NCBI RefSeq assembly: GCF_900104265.1
Contig: NZ_FNJJ01000002.1
Span: 235,370 to 299,369 of the forward strand
DNA: 64,000 nt
Reading direction: 5' to 3'
Origin: Ectopseudomonas guguanensis
Lineage (GTDB): Bacteria > Pseudomonadota > Gammaproteobacteria > Pseudomonadales > Pseudomonadaceae
Positions 36,786 through 46,761 of this stretch are shown in pieces. Position 1 is the stretch's first letter, and each line of letters opens with the position of its first letter. Below the pieces are notes generated by a model. The model was not told the DNA's origin. It saw only the letters and a program-made list of their open reading frames with translations, and did no database searches. The position numbers and the translations under genes were made by a program.

Positions 36786-38516
36786 TCATTGCGCGCTGGC
36801 CACCAGCGGCTGCGCCTCGCCCTGCTTGATCAGCGCATAGAGCACGCCAGTGACCAGGCTGCCGGCGACGATGGCCAGCAGATAAAGCAGCGCGTGATTG
36901 ATCGCATTGGGGATCAGCAGCACGAACAACCCACCATGCGGTGCCATCAGCTTGCAGCCGAAGTACATCGACAGAGCGCCGGTCAGTGTGCCGCCGGCAA
37001 TACACGCCGGAATCACCCGCAGCGGGTCCTTGGCGGCGAAGGGAATCGCCCCTTCGGAGATGAAGCACAGCCCCAGTACCCCGGCCGCCTTGCCGGCCTG
37101 CCGCTCGCTGTCGGCGAACTTGCGCCGCGCCAGCACGGTGGCGATGGCCATGCCGATGGGCGGCACCATGCCGGCGGCCATGGTCGCGGCCATCGGCGCA
37201 TAGCTGCTCGAGGCCAGCAGGCCGACCGAGAAGGCATAGGCCGCCTTGTTGATCGGCCCGCCGAGATCGACGCACATCATGCCGCCGAGCAGCACGCCAA
37301 GCAGGATGGCATTGGTGCTGCCCATGCCATCGAGGAAGGTGGTCAGCGACTGCAGCATGCCGGCCACCGGAGTACCGACCACGTAGATCATCACCAGCCC
37401 GGTGAACAGGCTGGCCAGCAGCGGAATGATCAGGATCGGCTTGAGCGCCTCGACGCTGGCCGGCAGACGTACCCAATGGGCGATGGCCCTGGCCGAATAA
37501 CCGGCGAGGAAACCGGCGACGATACCGCCGATAAAGCCGGCGCCCAGCGAGCCGGCCAGCAGCCCGCCGATCATTCCCGGCGCCAGGCCTGGGCGGTCGG
37601 CGATGGAATAGGCGATGTAGCCGGCCAGCAACGGCACCATCAGCTGGAACGCGGTCTCGCCGCCGATCTTCATCAGCGCAGCAGCCAGGGTACCCTCTTC
37701 CTTGAATGCCTCGATGCCGAAGACGAACGACAGAGCGATCAGCAGACCGCCGGCCACCACCATCGGCAGCATGTAGGACACGCCGGTCAGCAGGTGTTTG
37801 TAGGGACCACTCTTTTCGCCACTCCTGGCCGCCGTCTTGCCCTCGACAGGCGCTGCCGCTTCGGCCAGCAGCCGCGCCTCGCTCAAGGCCCGTTCCAGCG
37901 TCTGCTGGGGCTGCTTGAGCGCCACGCCGGTGCCGCAGCGATACACCTTCTTGCCGGCGAAGCGACTGGTGTCCACCTCGATGTCGGCGGCCAGCAGCAC
38001 CGCATCGGCAGCGGCGATGGCGGCCTCGTCGAGCAGGTTGCGCGCGCCCACCGAGCCACGGGTTTCCACCTGCAGTTCGATGTCCATGCGCTGCGCCGCC
38101 TGCTGCAGCGCCTCGGCGGCCATGAAGGTGTGCGCCACGCCGGTCGGGCAGGCAGTGATGGCGACCAGCCGACGGCGGCCACCGGTTTCAGGTGCGGCGC
38201 TTTCGACGTAGGGCTGAGCACGCTCGGCAGCCTCACGCAGAAAGCGTTGCGGGTCGGCCAGGGCCTCGGCCGGCGTGGCCAGCAGCAGCCGCTTGCCGGC
38301 AAAACGGCCAAGCGGCAGCTCGCCGGTCTTGACCACCAGCACCCAGTCGGCGGCGGCAATCTCGGCTTCGCTGAGCGGCGAACCGATGGCGCGGGCGTCA
38401 TGGACTTCGACCCGGGTTTGCCAGCCCAGGCGCTCGGCGGCCGCTTGCAGGAGGCGCGAACACAGTACGCTGGTGACCTGGCCATTGGGGCAGGCAGTGA
38501 CGATCAGCAGATTCAT
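36786..38516 (-). CDS. fruA: fructose PTS permease, EIIB'BC
   Basis: Encodes 576 residues. Two tandem EIIB domains: the first starts with VTACPNGQ near Cys9, and the second has the phosphorylated Cys123 in AITACPTGVAHTFMAAEAL. The EIIC membrane domain (about 235-570, about nine helices) begins LLTGVSYMLPMVVAGGLLIALSF. It takes up fructose and phosphorylates it to fructose-1-phosphate. Last gene of the fruB-fruK-fruA operon, 12 bases after fruK. Confidence 0.95.
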   Translation of the reverse strand: MNLLIVTACPNGQVTSVLCSRLLQAAAERLGWQTRVEVHDARAIGSPLSEAEIAAADWVLVVKTGELPLGRFAGKRLLLATPAEALADPQRFLREAAERAQPYVESAAPETGGRRRLVAITACPTGVAHTFMAAEALQQAAQRMDIELQVETRGSVGARNLLDEAAIAAADAVLLAADIEVDTSRFAGKKVYRCGTGVALKQPQQTLERALSEARLLAEAAAPVEGKTAARSGEKSGPYKHLLTGVSYMLPMVVAGGLLIALSFVFGIEAFKEEGTLAAALMKIGGETAFQLMVPLLAGYIAYSIADRPGLAPGMIGGLLAGSLGAGFIGGIVAGFLAGYSARAIAHWVRLPASVEALKPILIIPLLASLFTGLVMIYVVGTPVAGMLQSLTTFLDGMGSTNAILLGVLLGGMMCVDLGGPINKAAYAFSVGLLASSSYAPMAATMAAGMVPPIGMAIATVLARRKFADSERQAGKAAGVLGLCFISEGAIPFAAKDPLRVIPACIAGGTLTGALSMYFGCKLMAPHGGLFVLLIPNAINHALLYLLAIVAGSLVTGVLYALIKQGEAQPLVASAQ

Positions 38517-38528
38517 GGTAGGTGCCTC

Positions 38529-39449
38529 TTATTCTTCTATGGGGTGCAGTTGCACGGCCGCCTCGAGGCGGGCCAGTTGCTCGCGATCATGGATACCGAA
38601 GCCGATCTGGGTGACCGCTTGTGCAGCAACCGCCGTGGCCAGGCGCAGGGTGCGTTCGGCCGGCCAGCCTTCGAGCAGGCCATGCAGGCTGGCCGCCAGC
38701 AGCGAGTCGCCGGCACCGACCGTGCTGGCCACCTCGACGCGTGGCGGAACGGCGCGCAGGGCGAGACCAGGGCCATGCCAGTCGACGCCTTGCGCGCCGC
38801 GCGACAGCAGCACGTGCTCGATGCCCTGAGCACGCAACGCCCGCACGGCAGTGGGCAGGTCACTGCCGCAGACCTCGGCCAGTTCCTCTTCATTGGGTTT
38901 GATCAGCCAGGGCGCGACGCCCAGGGCCGCCTGCAGGGCTGCACCGCTGGTGTCCACCGCCAGCGGCACGCCGCTGGCCTTGATCCACCGCAGCAAGCCG
39001 GCGAACCATTGCGGCGCCACGCCACGCGGCAGGCTGCCGGCAACCACCACGGCGTCATGCCCGGCCAGCAGCGGCTGCAGTTCGTCCTGCAGGCGTTGCA
39101 GGTGTTCGGCCTCGACCTGCGGGCCGGGACCGTTGAGGTCGGTGATGCGACCATCGCTTTCCGCCAACTTGATATTGCTGCGCGTCTCGCCCGGCACCCG
39201 GACGAACAGGTCGTGAAAACCGCGCTTGTGCATCAGGCTTTCGAACGGCGCGGCATTGGCGCGCCCGAGAAAACCACCGACGCTCAGGCTGTGGCCCAGA
39301 TCGGCCAACACCTGGGCGACGTTCAAGCCCTTGCCGGCAGCGTGACTGCGCAGTTCATGGCAGCGATTGATCGCACCGGGCTGCAGGCGATCCAGGCGCA
39401 GCGTCAGGTCCAGCGCAGGGTTCAGGGTCAGCGTCAGAATCCGGGCCAT
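38529..39449 (-). CDS. fruK: 1-phosphofructokinase
   Basis: Encodes 306 residues of the PfkB ribokinase-like fold. It starts ILTLTLNPALDLTL, has AGKGLNVAQVLADLG, and the catalytic Asp lies in STVGAGDSLLAA. It converts fructose-1-phosphate to fructose-1,6-bisphosphate with ATP. The start overlaps the fruB stop (TGATG), so translation is coupled. Confidence 0.95.
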   Translation of the reverse strand: MARILTLTLNPALDLTLRLDRLQPGAINRCHELRSHAAGKGLNVAQVLADLGHSLSVGGFLGRANAAPFESLMHKRGFHDLFVRVPGETRSNIKLAESDGRITDLNGPGPQVEAEHLQRLQDELQPLLAGHDAVVVAGSLPRGVAPQWFAGLLRWIKASGVPLAVDTSGAALQAALGVAPWLIKPNEEELAEVCGSDLPTAVRALRAQGIEHVLLSRGAQGVDWHGPGLALRAVPPRVEVASTVGAGDSLLAASLHGLLEGWPAERTLRLATAVAAQAVTQIGFGIHDREQLARLEAAVQLHPIEE

Positions 39450-42310
39450 CAGTGCATCTCCGCGACCAGCGCGCGCACCGCGCTGGCGCTGTCCAGGGTC
39501 AGGGCGCGGTCGGCCAGGGTTCGCGCCTGGCGGCTGTCCAGCTCGCGCACGCGTGCCTTGACCAACGCCATCGAACGCGGCGTTACGCTCAATTCGTCCA
39601 CGCCGAGGCCGACCAGCAGCGGCACGGCCAGACGGTCACTGGCCAGTTCGCCGCAAACACCGACCCACTTGCCCTGGGCATGGGCGGCGGTAACGGTCAT
39701 CTCGATCAGGCGCAGCACCGCCGGGTGCAAGCCGTCGGCCTGGGCCGAGAGCTGCGGGTGACCGCGGTCGATGGCCAGGCAGTACTGCGTCAGATCGTTG
39801 GTGCCGATGCTGAAGAAGTCCACTTCGCGTGCCAGCACCGGCGCCAGCAAGGCCGCCGAGGGCACCTCGATCATGATGCCGACCTGCAGATCGCGCACCT
39901 CGACCTCCTCGCGCAGGCGCTGCACCAGGTCGTGCGCCGCACGCCACTCCTCCACCGAGCCAACCATGGGGAACATGATGCGCAGCGGGCGACCATCGGC
40001 CGAGGCGAGCAAGGCGCGCAACTGGGTTTCGAGAATCTCCGGACGCTGCAGACTCAGGCGAATGCCGCGCACACCGAGAAAGGGATTCTCCTCGGCCGGC
40101 ATCGGCCAGTACGGCAGCGGCTTGTCGCCACCGACATCCAGGGTGCGCACCACCAGCGGCCGGCCATCCAGCGCATCGAGCACGCGCCGGTACTCGTGCT
40201 CCTGCGCGGCCTGGTCCGGCGCCTGGGCATGCTCCATGAACACCAGTTCGGTGCGCAGCAGGCCTACCGCGTCGGCACCCAGCGCCACCGCCTCGCTGGT
40301 TTCGCCACTGGCACCGATATTGGCCGCGACTTCCACGCGCACACCGTCACGGGTCTGCGCCGCCTCGAAACGCCGGGCATGCGCCTGCTCCTGACGTTTC
40401 TGCGCCACCTCGCGCTCATGCAGCGCCTGGTCGCGTTCTGCTGCATCCGGGGCGACGCGCAGCAGGCCGCTGTCGCCATCGAGCAGCAAGGGCGTGCCCT
40501 GAGCCAATGCCAGTACCCCATCGCCGGCGCCGACCAGCGCGGGGATGCCCAGAGCGCGGGCGATAATGGCACTGTGCGCGGTGGCCCCACCCCGTGCGGT
40601 GACGATGCCGGCGACACGCTGACGATCCAGCGCGGCGACATCCGAGGGCACCACTTCGGCCATCACCAGGATGTAAGGCTCGTTGGGCTCGCTGGGCAGC
40701 TCGACACCACACAGATGCGCCAGTACGCGGTTGCCGATATCGCGCAAGTCCGCCGCCCGCTCGGCCAGTAGCGGGTCGTGCAGGGCTTCCTGGCGCTTGG
40801 CCGCCGCCTCCACTTCGACCTGCCAGGCCGCCTCGGCGCTGGCACCCTTGGCCAGGCGCGCCTCGACATCCTCGCGCAGGGCGGGGTCATCGAGCATGGC
40901 CAGGTGGGCACTGAAAATCTCGCGGATGCTGGCCACGCCAGCGCCGTCGACCAGGCGCTGAAGTTGCGAGGCAACGGCGGCAAGAGCTGCATCCAGACGT
41001 GACCGCTCGTGTTCGAGACCCTGTCCCTGCTCGTCGAAATGAAATTCGGGCGGCGTGCGCACCAGCGCGGGGCCGATGGCGATACCGGGCGAGGCGGCGA
41101 CCGCAACCAGTCGGCTACCGGCAACGGGAGCGACCGGTGGAGCCGGCTGTAGCTGCGCCGCCACTTCGGGCAACGCTTCGCTGATTGGCTCGACCCTTTC
41201 CCCCAGGCCACTTTCCACAGCAGCACGGATGGCGGGCAGCGCGCTATCGGCAATCGCCGGCTCGGCGCTGAATTCGAGCATCTGCCCGCGACGCGCGCCC
41301 AAGGCCAGCAGGCGGCTAAGGCTCTTGGCCGAGACGCCGGCCCCGCTATCACCGAGCAGACGCACGCGAATCTCGCCGGCGAACCCCTGCGCCAGTTCGC
41401 TGAGTGCCTTGGCCGGACGTGCGTGCAAACCATGGGCGTTGAGTAGCGGCACGCTGAGGCAGGGCCAATCCGGCGGCACCTCGCCGCCCAGCGCTTCGAT
41501 CACCTGGCGGCTGTCGCTGGCTTCGCTGAACGCCGCGGCGCGACCGCCGATCAGCACATCGCACAGCCGCTCCAGCGCCTGACGATGCGCCTCGCCCTGG
41601 CTGGCCAGGCAGAACAGGCCGCGCAACGCCTCGCCGCGAAAGCTCAGCGGCTGCGCCGGGGTGACGAAGGCCAGGCCAGGGCGCTCGACGCTGACCTCGC
41701 TGTGCAGCCACCACAGGCCATCGCCCAGCGGCAGGGGTTCACCACGCGCCAGTCCGAGGGCGAAACCGCTGCGAGCACACCCGGCCTGACGCAACAGGCG
41801 CGCGCCCTGCCAGAGCAACTCGTCGAAATCTTCGGCCGGCTGCCCCAGCGCGACCAGTTGGCCGTCCAGCGCCAGCGCCTGCGGCGCGCCCTGCAGCAGT
41901 TCGAGAATCTGTGCCGGCTCGCTGGCTTCGCGTAGCGCCTGGCTCAGATCCCCCTCACCCAGCGCGCGGGTCAGCAGTTGCAACAGATGCAGGTGCTCAT
42001 CGGACTGCGCGGCGATGGCGATGGCCAGGTAGACCTGCTGGCCATTACCCCAGTCCACGCCATTGGGAAACTGGATCAGGCTGACGCCGGTGCGCAGCAC
42101 CTGGTCGCGGGTCTGCGGCGTGCCATGGGGAATGGCGATGCCCTGGCCGAGGAAGGTCGAACCCTGGGCTTCACGCGCCTGCAGGCCTTCGAGATAAGCC
42201 GGAGTGGCCAGGCCGGCAGCGGCCAGTGCATCGCCAAGCATGGCCAGGGCTTCACCCTTGTTCGCCGCAACCCGGCCCATCTGGATTTGGCTGGCATCGA
42301 GCTCGAGCAT
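39449..42310 (-). CDS. fruB: fructose PTS multiphosphoryl transfer protein (EIIA-HPr-EI)
   Basis: Encodes 953 residues when begun at the ATG at 42310, close to P. aeruginosa FruI. The EIIA domain has active His62 in IAIPHGTP, the HPr domain has His296 in AHGLHARPA, and the Enzyme I domain has His579 in ARGGATAHSAIIARALG, followed by the PEP-binding barrel (MFPMVGSVEEW, FFSIGTNDLTQY, GVCGELASD). One polypeptide therefore carries phosphate from PEP to FruA. A longer frame upstream would run into the Cra-type operator and is rejected. Pseudomonads typically have only this sugar PTS. Confidence 0.95.
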   Translation of the reverse strand: MLELDASQIQMGRVAANKGEALAMLGDALAAAGLATPAYLEGLQAREAQGSTFLGQGIAIPHGTPQTRDQVLRTGVSLIQFPNGVDWGNGQQVYLAIAIAAQSDEHLHLLQLLTRALGEGDLSQALREASEPAQILELLQGAPQALALDGQLVALGQPAEDFDELLWQGARLLRQAGCARSGFALGLARGEPLPLGDGLWWLHSEVSVERPGLAFVTPAQPLSFRGEALRGLFCLASQGEAHRQALERLCDVLIGGRAAAFSEASDSRQVIEALGGEVPPDWPCLSVPLLNAHGLHARPAKALSELAQGFAGEIRVRLLGDSGAGVSAKSLSRLLALGARRGQMLEFSAEPAIADSALPAIRAAVESGLGERVEPISEALPEVAAQLQPAPPVAPVAGSRLVAVAASPGIAIGPALVRTPPEFHFDEQGQGLEHERSRLDAALAAVASQLQRLVDGAGVASIREIFSAHLAMLDDPALREDVEARLAKGASAEAAWQVEVEAAAKRQEALHDPLLAERAADLRDIGNRVLAHLCGVELPSEPNEPYILVMAEVVPSDVAALDRQRVAGIVTARGGATAHSAIIARALGIPALVGAGDGVLALAQGTPLLLDGDSGLLRVAPDAAERDQALHEREVAQKRQEQAHARRFEAAQTRDGVRVEVAANIGASGETSEAVALGADAVGLLRTELVFMEHAQAPDQAAQEHEYRRVLDALDGRPLVVRTLDVGGDKPLPYWPMPAEENPFLGVRGIRLSLQRPEILETQLRALLASADGRPLRIMFPMVGSVEEWRAAHDLVQRLREEVEVRDLQVGIMIEVPSAALLAPVLAREVDFFSIGTNDLTQYCLAIDRGHPQLSAQADGLHPAVLRLIEMTVTAAHAQGKWVGVCGELASDRLAVPLLVGLGVDELSVTPRSMALVKARVRELDSRQARTLADRALTLDSASAVRALVAEMH

Positions 42311-42347
42311 AGTGGTCTCCGACTTATTGTTTTGGCTAAGACTAGTC

Positions 42348-42376
42348 GATGAATCAGTATGCTGAAACGATTCATC
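42348..42376. promoter_or_regulatory. Cra/FruR-type operator between fruB and fruR
   Basis: GCTGAAACGATTCA at 42361-42374 closely matches Cra/FruR operators (TGAAACGTTTCA type). An outer inverted repeat, GATGAATC (42348-42355) and GATTCATC (42369-42376), partly overlaps it. It lies 40-65 bases upstream of fruB and about 115 bases upstream of the divergent fruR. Confidence 0.8.
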
Positions 42377-42492
42377 AAGCACTGGCACCTTATCCGATAA
42401 TGGGTAATCCTTGAAGCCCGGTCGTCGCCGCAGCGGTGTAGACTCGCCGCGCTCGCACGATCGAAACCTCTTCTCTACATGGTGCTGCGCCC

Positions 42493-43485
42493 GTGAAACT
42501 CAGCGACATCGCCCGCCTGGCCCAGGTCTCGGTAACCACTGCCAGCTACGTGATCAACGGTCAGGCCGAACGTCGGCGCATCAGCCCGGCGACCGTGGCG
42601 CGTGTGCTGGCCGTGGTGGAAGAACACGGCTATCGTCCCGACCAGCAGGCCGCCAGCCTGCGCCGCGGGCAGAGCCGCTGCCTGGGTTTCATCCTGCCGG
42701 ACCTGGAAAACCCCAGCTATGCACGCCTGGCCAAGCTGCTGGAACAGAAGGCCCGTGCAGCGGGTTACCAGTTGCTGATCGCCAGTTCCGACGACGATCC
42801 CGACACCGAGCGGCAACTGCTGGAACTGTTTCGCTCGCGTCGCTGCGAGGCGCTGATCGTCGCCAGTTGCCTGCCCGCCGACGACCCGCTGTATCCCACC
42901 ATCGTCGCCGCCGGCCTGCCGGTGGTGGCGGTGGACCGAGCGCTCTCGCCCGCACATATCCGTTCGGTGGTCAGCGACGACGAGCAGGCCGGGCGCACTC
43001 TGACCGCAAGCCTGCTGACGCCCCAGCCCCGTCATATCGCCCTGCTCGGTGCGCGTGCGGAGCTAGTCATCAGCCAGGCACGCGAGCGCGGTTTTCATGC
43101 GGCGCTGGCCGGCTTCACAGGGCGCGTCAGCGTCTGCCACGGCAAGGAGTTCGGACGCGCCTGTGGCTACCAGCAGATGCAGGCGCTACTGGATGATGTG
43201 GGCACGCCGGATGCCTTGCTCACCACGGCCTACGTGCTGCTCGAAGGCGTGCTCGATGCCTTGCGCGAACGTGGCGGCGAGCACTGGCCGGCCGTGCGCC
43301 TGGCCACCTTCGGCGATACCCAGTTGCTGGACTTCCTGCCGCTGCGGGTCAATGCCATGAGCCAGCAGCATGAGCGCATCGCTGAACGGGTGCTGGCCTG
43401 GACGCTGCTGGCGGTCGAACGGGACGACTATCAGCCCGGTATCGAGGCCATCGAGCGCAGCTTCAAGGCCCGCACCCAGAGCTAG
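42493..43485 (+). CDS. fruR: fructose repressor FruR/Cra (LacI family)
   Basis: Encodes 330 residues beginning at a GTG. The LacI-type helix-turn-helix and hinge (MKLSDIARLAQVSVTTASYVINGQ; RISPATVARVLAVVEEHGYRPD) is followed by a periplasmic-binding-like effector domain. In Pseudomonas the Cra effector is fructose-1-phosphate, the product of FruA, so this protein should repress fruBKA until fructose is taken up. It is divergent from fruB across the operator. Confidence 0.93.
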   Translation: MKLSDIARLAQVSVTTASYVINGQAERRRISPATVARVLAVVEEHGYRPDQQAASLRRGQSRCLGFILPDLENPSYARLAKLLEQKARAAGYQLLIASSDDDPDTERQLLELFRSRRCEALIVASCLPADDPLYPTIVAAGLPVVAVDRALSPAHIRSVVSDDEQAGRTLTASLLTPQPRHIALLGARAELVISQARERGFHAALAGFTGRVSVCHGKEFGRACGYQQMQALLDDVGTPDALLTTAYVLLEGVLDALRERGGEHWPAVRLATFGDTQLLDFLPLRVNAMSQQHERIAERVLAWTLLAVERDDYQPGIEAIERSFKARTQS

Positions 43486-43523
43486 GGTACGCCCGCCATG
43501 CGCTGCAAATGCTGGAGAAGATC

Positions 43524-43544
43524 GGTGCGCACAGCGCACCCTAC
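43524..43544. repeat. short REP element after fruR
   Basis: GGTGCGCACAGCGCACCCTAC, the same family as at 12267 and 24967, located between the convergent fruR and asmA-like genes. Confidence 0.7.
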
Positions 43545-43565
43545 ATCCAGCTCCGGTGCCTCCTG

Positions 43566-45617
43566 CTAACCACCCCGGATCTTCTGCAGCAGAGGTTCGC
43601 ACTGGCTCGGCTCATCACCGGCGCTGGGCGCTACCAGCGCCAGCAGACCTGCCGCAGGCGCCACCGCCACGCCCAATGCCACCAGCCCCACGCCGCGCAG
43701 GGCCAGCGGCGTCGCCTGTACGCCCGGCGCCGGCTGCTTGAAGGTGCCGCGCACATACAGCGGCGAGCGCAGCGAGAAGATGCGAAAGCCCTTGGTCGCC
43801 GGGGTGATGGTGAAATCCAGCCGTTCGCTGGCGAAGTTGGCGCTGCCGTCGACCTTGATCACCGCGTTCTCGGTGTCGATGACGAACAGCCGTGTGCTCA
43901 TCAGGCCCTGCCTGATGCCCATATCGGCAGCCGCGCAGTTGATCTTCACCTCCTCGTCGCCGAACAAGCGACCGACCAGGTAATTGCCGACGTTCAGCCC
44001 GGCGATCTCCATCAGCCCACGGCTTACCGCACCGTCGTTGATCAGCATGTTCAGTTCGCCATCGGCGCTGCCCAGCAGGGCCGCGACCGAGTTGCCGCGG
44101 CCGCTGACGCGTGCATCGCCGTTCAACGCCCCCAGGCTGGTCTGCATCGGTGCAAAGGTGGGAAACAGCTGCTTGAGCCGGAGATCGCGAGCACGCAGGC
44201 GCATCTGCCCCTGCAATGGCGTGGCCGCGCCATTGAGGCGAATCTGCGCATCGAGCGCACCGCCGGCCATGCCGAAACGCAGCGGCTCCAGGCTGAGGGT
44301 GCCGTCGTCGAGCAGCACATGGGTATCCAGATCGGTGATCGGTAGCTGCTCGCTGTGCACGATGCGCTTGCCGACGAAGCGCACATCGGCGTCCATGGCG
44401 CGCCAGCGGTCGGTACGAAACTCCGTGACCGGCAATGCCTTGTTCGTAGGCTGCGAATCGCGTTCGCCACGCGCCCGCTTGTCGGCGGCAGAGTCGGCGC
44501 CGATCAGCGGCGCCAGGTCACTGAACAGCAGCTGGTTGGAGGTCAGCCGCCCGGACAGCTTCGGCCGCGGCTGGCGCGCGACGAAGGTCAGGTCGCCCTG
44601 GATGTCGCTGGCGCCGATACGTCCGTTGAAGCCGAGGTAGCGAAAGATCGCTCCGCTGGCATCACGCAGGTCGGCCTGCAGGCGACCATCGGTGCTGTAG
44701 GGCGGCGTATCCGGCAGGGTGACGCCGGTCAGCGGGTAGAGCTGGCTCAGGCTGTTACCGGACAGCTGCAGGCGCAGGTCCAGTGCGCCGAGGTTCTGCG
44801 GGTCTGTCAGGCTGCCGGCGACGCGGATACGGGTAGCGCCGATACGCACATCCGCCTGCAGCGGGAAAGGCAGCGAGGCATCATGCAGCGCCAGCAGCCC
44901 GCCGACCTTGCCGCTGCCGGTCAGCGGCTGGCCACGAAAGCTGCCCTTGGTCTGCCAGGCGAAGGCGTAGTCCTGCGCGCGGGCGCTGCTTTCAGCCAGC
45001 CGTTCGGCAGCGTTCTTGCCGACGATCTCGGCGAAGGGTATCGGCTCGCCCAGCGGCTGGATGACCGCATCCAGCCGCGTGTTGCTGACCTTGTCATCGA
45101 GCTTCACCTGCCCCTTGTCGAAGGCGATGGTGCCGATATCCAGCGTCCACGGGCTGGGCTGCTCGCCGTCCGCCTGCTCGGCGCCCAGGTCGAACACCCA
45201 GTTGGCGCGGCCATCGGCCAGGCGCTGCAGGTCGGCCGTCAGCGCACCCAGTTCGATGCTGGGGATGCTCACCGTCCTCCACAGTAGCGGCAGGGGCGAC
45301 AGGCGTAGACGCACGCGGTCGAGGCTGACGAAGGTCTCGCCCTGCGCCCAGTCAGGGTTGCCCAGGCGCAAGCGCTCGGCCGCGAAGTGCGGCCAGGGCA
45401 GCCAGGCGCTCAAGCCCTGCTGGCCAGGTTCGCGCTTCCAGATCACGCGCAGATCGCCCTCGATGGCGAATGGCCGATTCAGCGCCGCCGATACCTGCTC
45501 GTTGATCAGCGGCCGCGCGCGGTTCCAGTCGAACAGCGCCAGAAACAGCATCAGCGCCGCCACCAGCAACAACACTACGGCGACCAGCCAGGCCAAAGCT
45601 TTGCGTAAGCGCTGCAA
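43566..45617 (-). CDS. AsmA-family envelope protein
   Basis: Encodes about 683 residues. The start chosen is a TTG at 45617, because GGAGG lies 7 bases upstream and it leads directly into the N-terminal membrane anchor (ALAWLVAVVLLLVAALMLFLALF); the ATG inside the same ribosome-site region is out of frame. The DUF748/AsmA-like periplasmic region follows (ARPLINEQVSAALNRPFAIEGDL) with repeated beta strands and a C-terminal AsmA domain ending in a hydrophobic segment (ALRGVGLVALGVAVAPAAGLLALV). AsmA-like proteins are large bridge-like envelope proteins thought to move phospholipids or influence outer-membrane assembly. It is divergent from tatD. Confidence 0.85.
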   Translation of the reverse strand: MQRLRKALAWLVAVVLLLVAALMLFLALFDWNRARPLINEQVSAALNRPFAIEGDLRVIWKREPGQQGLSAWLPWPHFAAERLRLGNPDWAQGETFVSLDRVRLRLSPLPLLWRTVSIPSIELGALTADLQRLADGRANWVFDLGAEQADGEQPSPWTLDIGTIAFDKGQVKLDDKVSNTRLDAVIQPLGEPIPFAEIVGKNAAERLAESSARAQDYAFAWQTKGSFRGQPLTGSGKVGGLLALHDASLPFPLQADVRIGATRIRVAGSLTDPQNLGALDLRLQLSGNSLSQLYPLTGVTLPDTPPYSTDGRLQADLRDASGAIFRYLGFNGRIGASDIQGDLTFVARQPRPKLSGRLTSNQLLFSDLAPLIGADSAADKRARGERDSQPTNKALPVTEFRTDRWRAMDADVRFVGKRIVHSEQLPITDLDTHVLLDDGTLSLEPLRFGMAGGALDAQIRLNGAATPLQGQMRLRARDLRLKQLFPTFAPMQTSLGALNGDARVSGRGNSVAALLGSADGELNMLINDGAVSRGLMEIAGLNVGNYLVGRLFGDEEVKINCAAADMGIRQGLMSTRLFVIDTENAVIKVDGSANFASERLDFTITPATKGFRIFSLRSPLYVRGTFKQPAPGVQATPLALRGVGLVALGVAVAPAAGLLALVAPSAGDEPSQCEPLLQKIRGG

Positions 45618-45770
45618 CCCTCTTCCTCCATCGAAACCAAGCCGCCTGCTTGTATCCGTTCGACTGGAAAAATACGGCGGCGCTCCCTGCAGCTGGCAGG
45701 AAGTGGAACAATACGGCAATCCACGCCCGGATGCCTGCTGGCCACGAGCGACATCAACCGGAGGCAAGCG

Positions 45771-46550
45771 ATGCACCTGATCGACACCCACACCCACCTG
45801 GATTTCCCCGACTTCGACGCCGATCGCGGCGAAGTACTCGCGCGCAGCCGCGCGCTGGGCGTACAGCGCATGGTGGTGCTCGGGGTGTATCAGGGCAACT
45901 GGCAGCGCTTGTGGCAACTGGTGGAGGCGAACGACGGCCTGTATGCCGCCTTCGGTTTGCACCCGGTCTATCTGGATGATCACCGGCCGCAGCATCTCGA
46001 TGAACTGCGCGCCTGGCTGGGCAGGCTGGCCGGGCACCGCAAGCTCTGCGCCGTCGGCGAGTTCGGTCTGGATTACTACCTGGCGGAGCTGGATCGGCAG
46101 CGCCAGCAGACGCTGTTCGAGGCCCAGCTTGAGCTGGCGAACGAGTTCGAATTACCGGCGCTACTGCACGTACGTAGAGCCCATGCCGCCACCATCGCCA
46201 CGCTCAAGCGTTTTCGTCCGGCCCGCGGCGGCATCGTCCATGCCTTCGCCGGCAGCCATGAGGAAGCGCGCGAGTACATCAAGCTGGGCTTTCGCCTCGG
46301 CCTGGGCGGCGCCGCCACCTGGCCGCAGGCCAACCGCCTGCGCAAGGTGGTGGCGCAGCTGCCACTGGAATCCATCGTGCTGGAAACCGACGCCCCGGAC
46401 ATGGCCCCGGCCATGCACCCCAATCAGCGCAACAGCCCCGAATACCTGGCGGACATCTGCACCGAACTGGCTGCGCTACGCGGCGTCACGGCCGAAGAGC
46501 TGGCAGCGGCCAGCAGCCGTAATGCGGATGAGGTGTTCGGCTGGAACTAG
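45771..46550 (+). CDS. TatD-family metal-dependent deoxyribonuclease/hydrolase
   Basis: Encodes 259 residues. The amidohydrolase TIM barrel has the metal-binding HTHLDF near residues 7-12, GEFGLDYY, LLHVRRAH, VHAFAGS and LETDAPD. It corresponds to the second TatD-type paralog commonly found beside the fructose genes in Pseudomonas. Function is DNA repair or 3'-5' nuclease by family. CGGAGG lies just upstream of the ATG. Confidence 0.9.
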   Translation: MHLIDTHTHLDFPDFDADRGEVLARSRALGVQRMVVLGVYQGNWQRLWQLVEANDGLYAAFGLHPVYLDDHRPQHLDELRAWLGRLAGHRKLCAVGEFGLDYYLAELDRQRQQTLFEAQLELANEFELPALLHVRRAHAATIATLKRFRPARGGIVHAFAGSHEEAREYIKLGFRLGLGGAATWPQANRLRKVVAQLPLESIVLETDAPDMAPAMHPNQRNSPEYLADICTELAALRGVTAEELAAASSRNADEVFGWN

Positions 46551-46590
46551 GCCGCACGGATGGTCAGGCAAATCGCCTGCACGGCCTGTC

Positions 46591-46663
46591 GTAGGAGCCC
46601 CGCCCCGGGGCGAATGTTTCCACACCGTGTCGCCCATATTCGCGGCGGGGGCGCCGCTCCTAC
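46591..46663. repeat. REP pair (GTAGGAGC...GCTCCTAC)
   Basis: GTAGGAGCCCCGCCCCGGGGCGAAT faces ATTCGCGGCGGGGGCGCCGCTCCTAC. The same family recurs near 50588-50667, 54276-54352 and 61661-61746. Confidence 0.8.
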
Positions 46664-46761
46664 GGGGTCAACGCGACGGCCGCGGGAATGCCGTGGAAGG
46701 GGCTTTAGCCGCGATTCAAAAAAACATCGCCGCTGAAGCGCCTCCCACGGAGCAAGGCCGC

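Noticed and set aside
36789..39761. Antisense frame of about 990 codons spanning fruA, fruK and part of fruB
   Set aside because: It crosses three real genes and has shadow composition.
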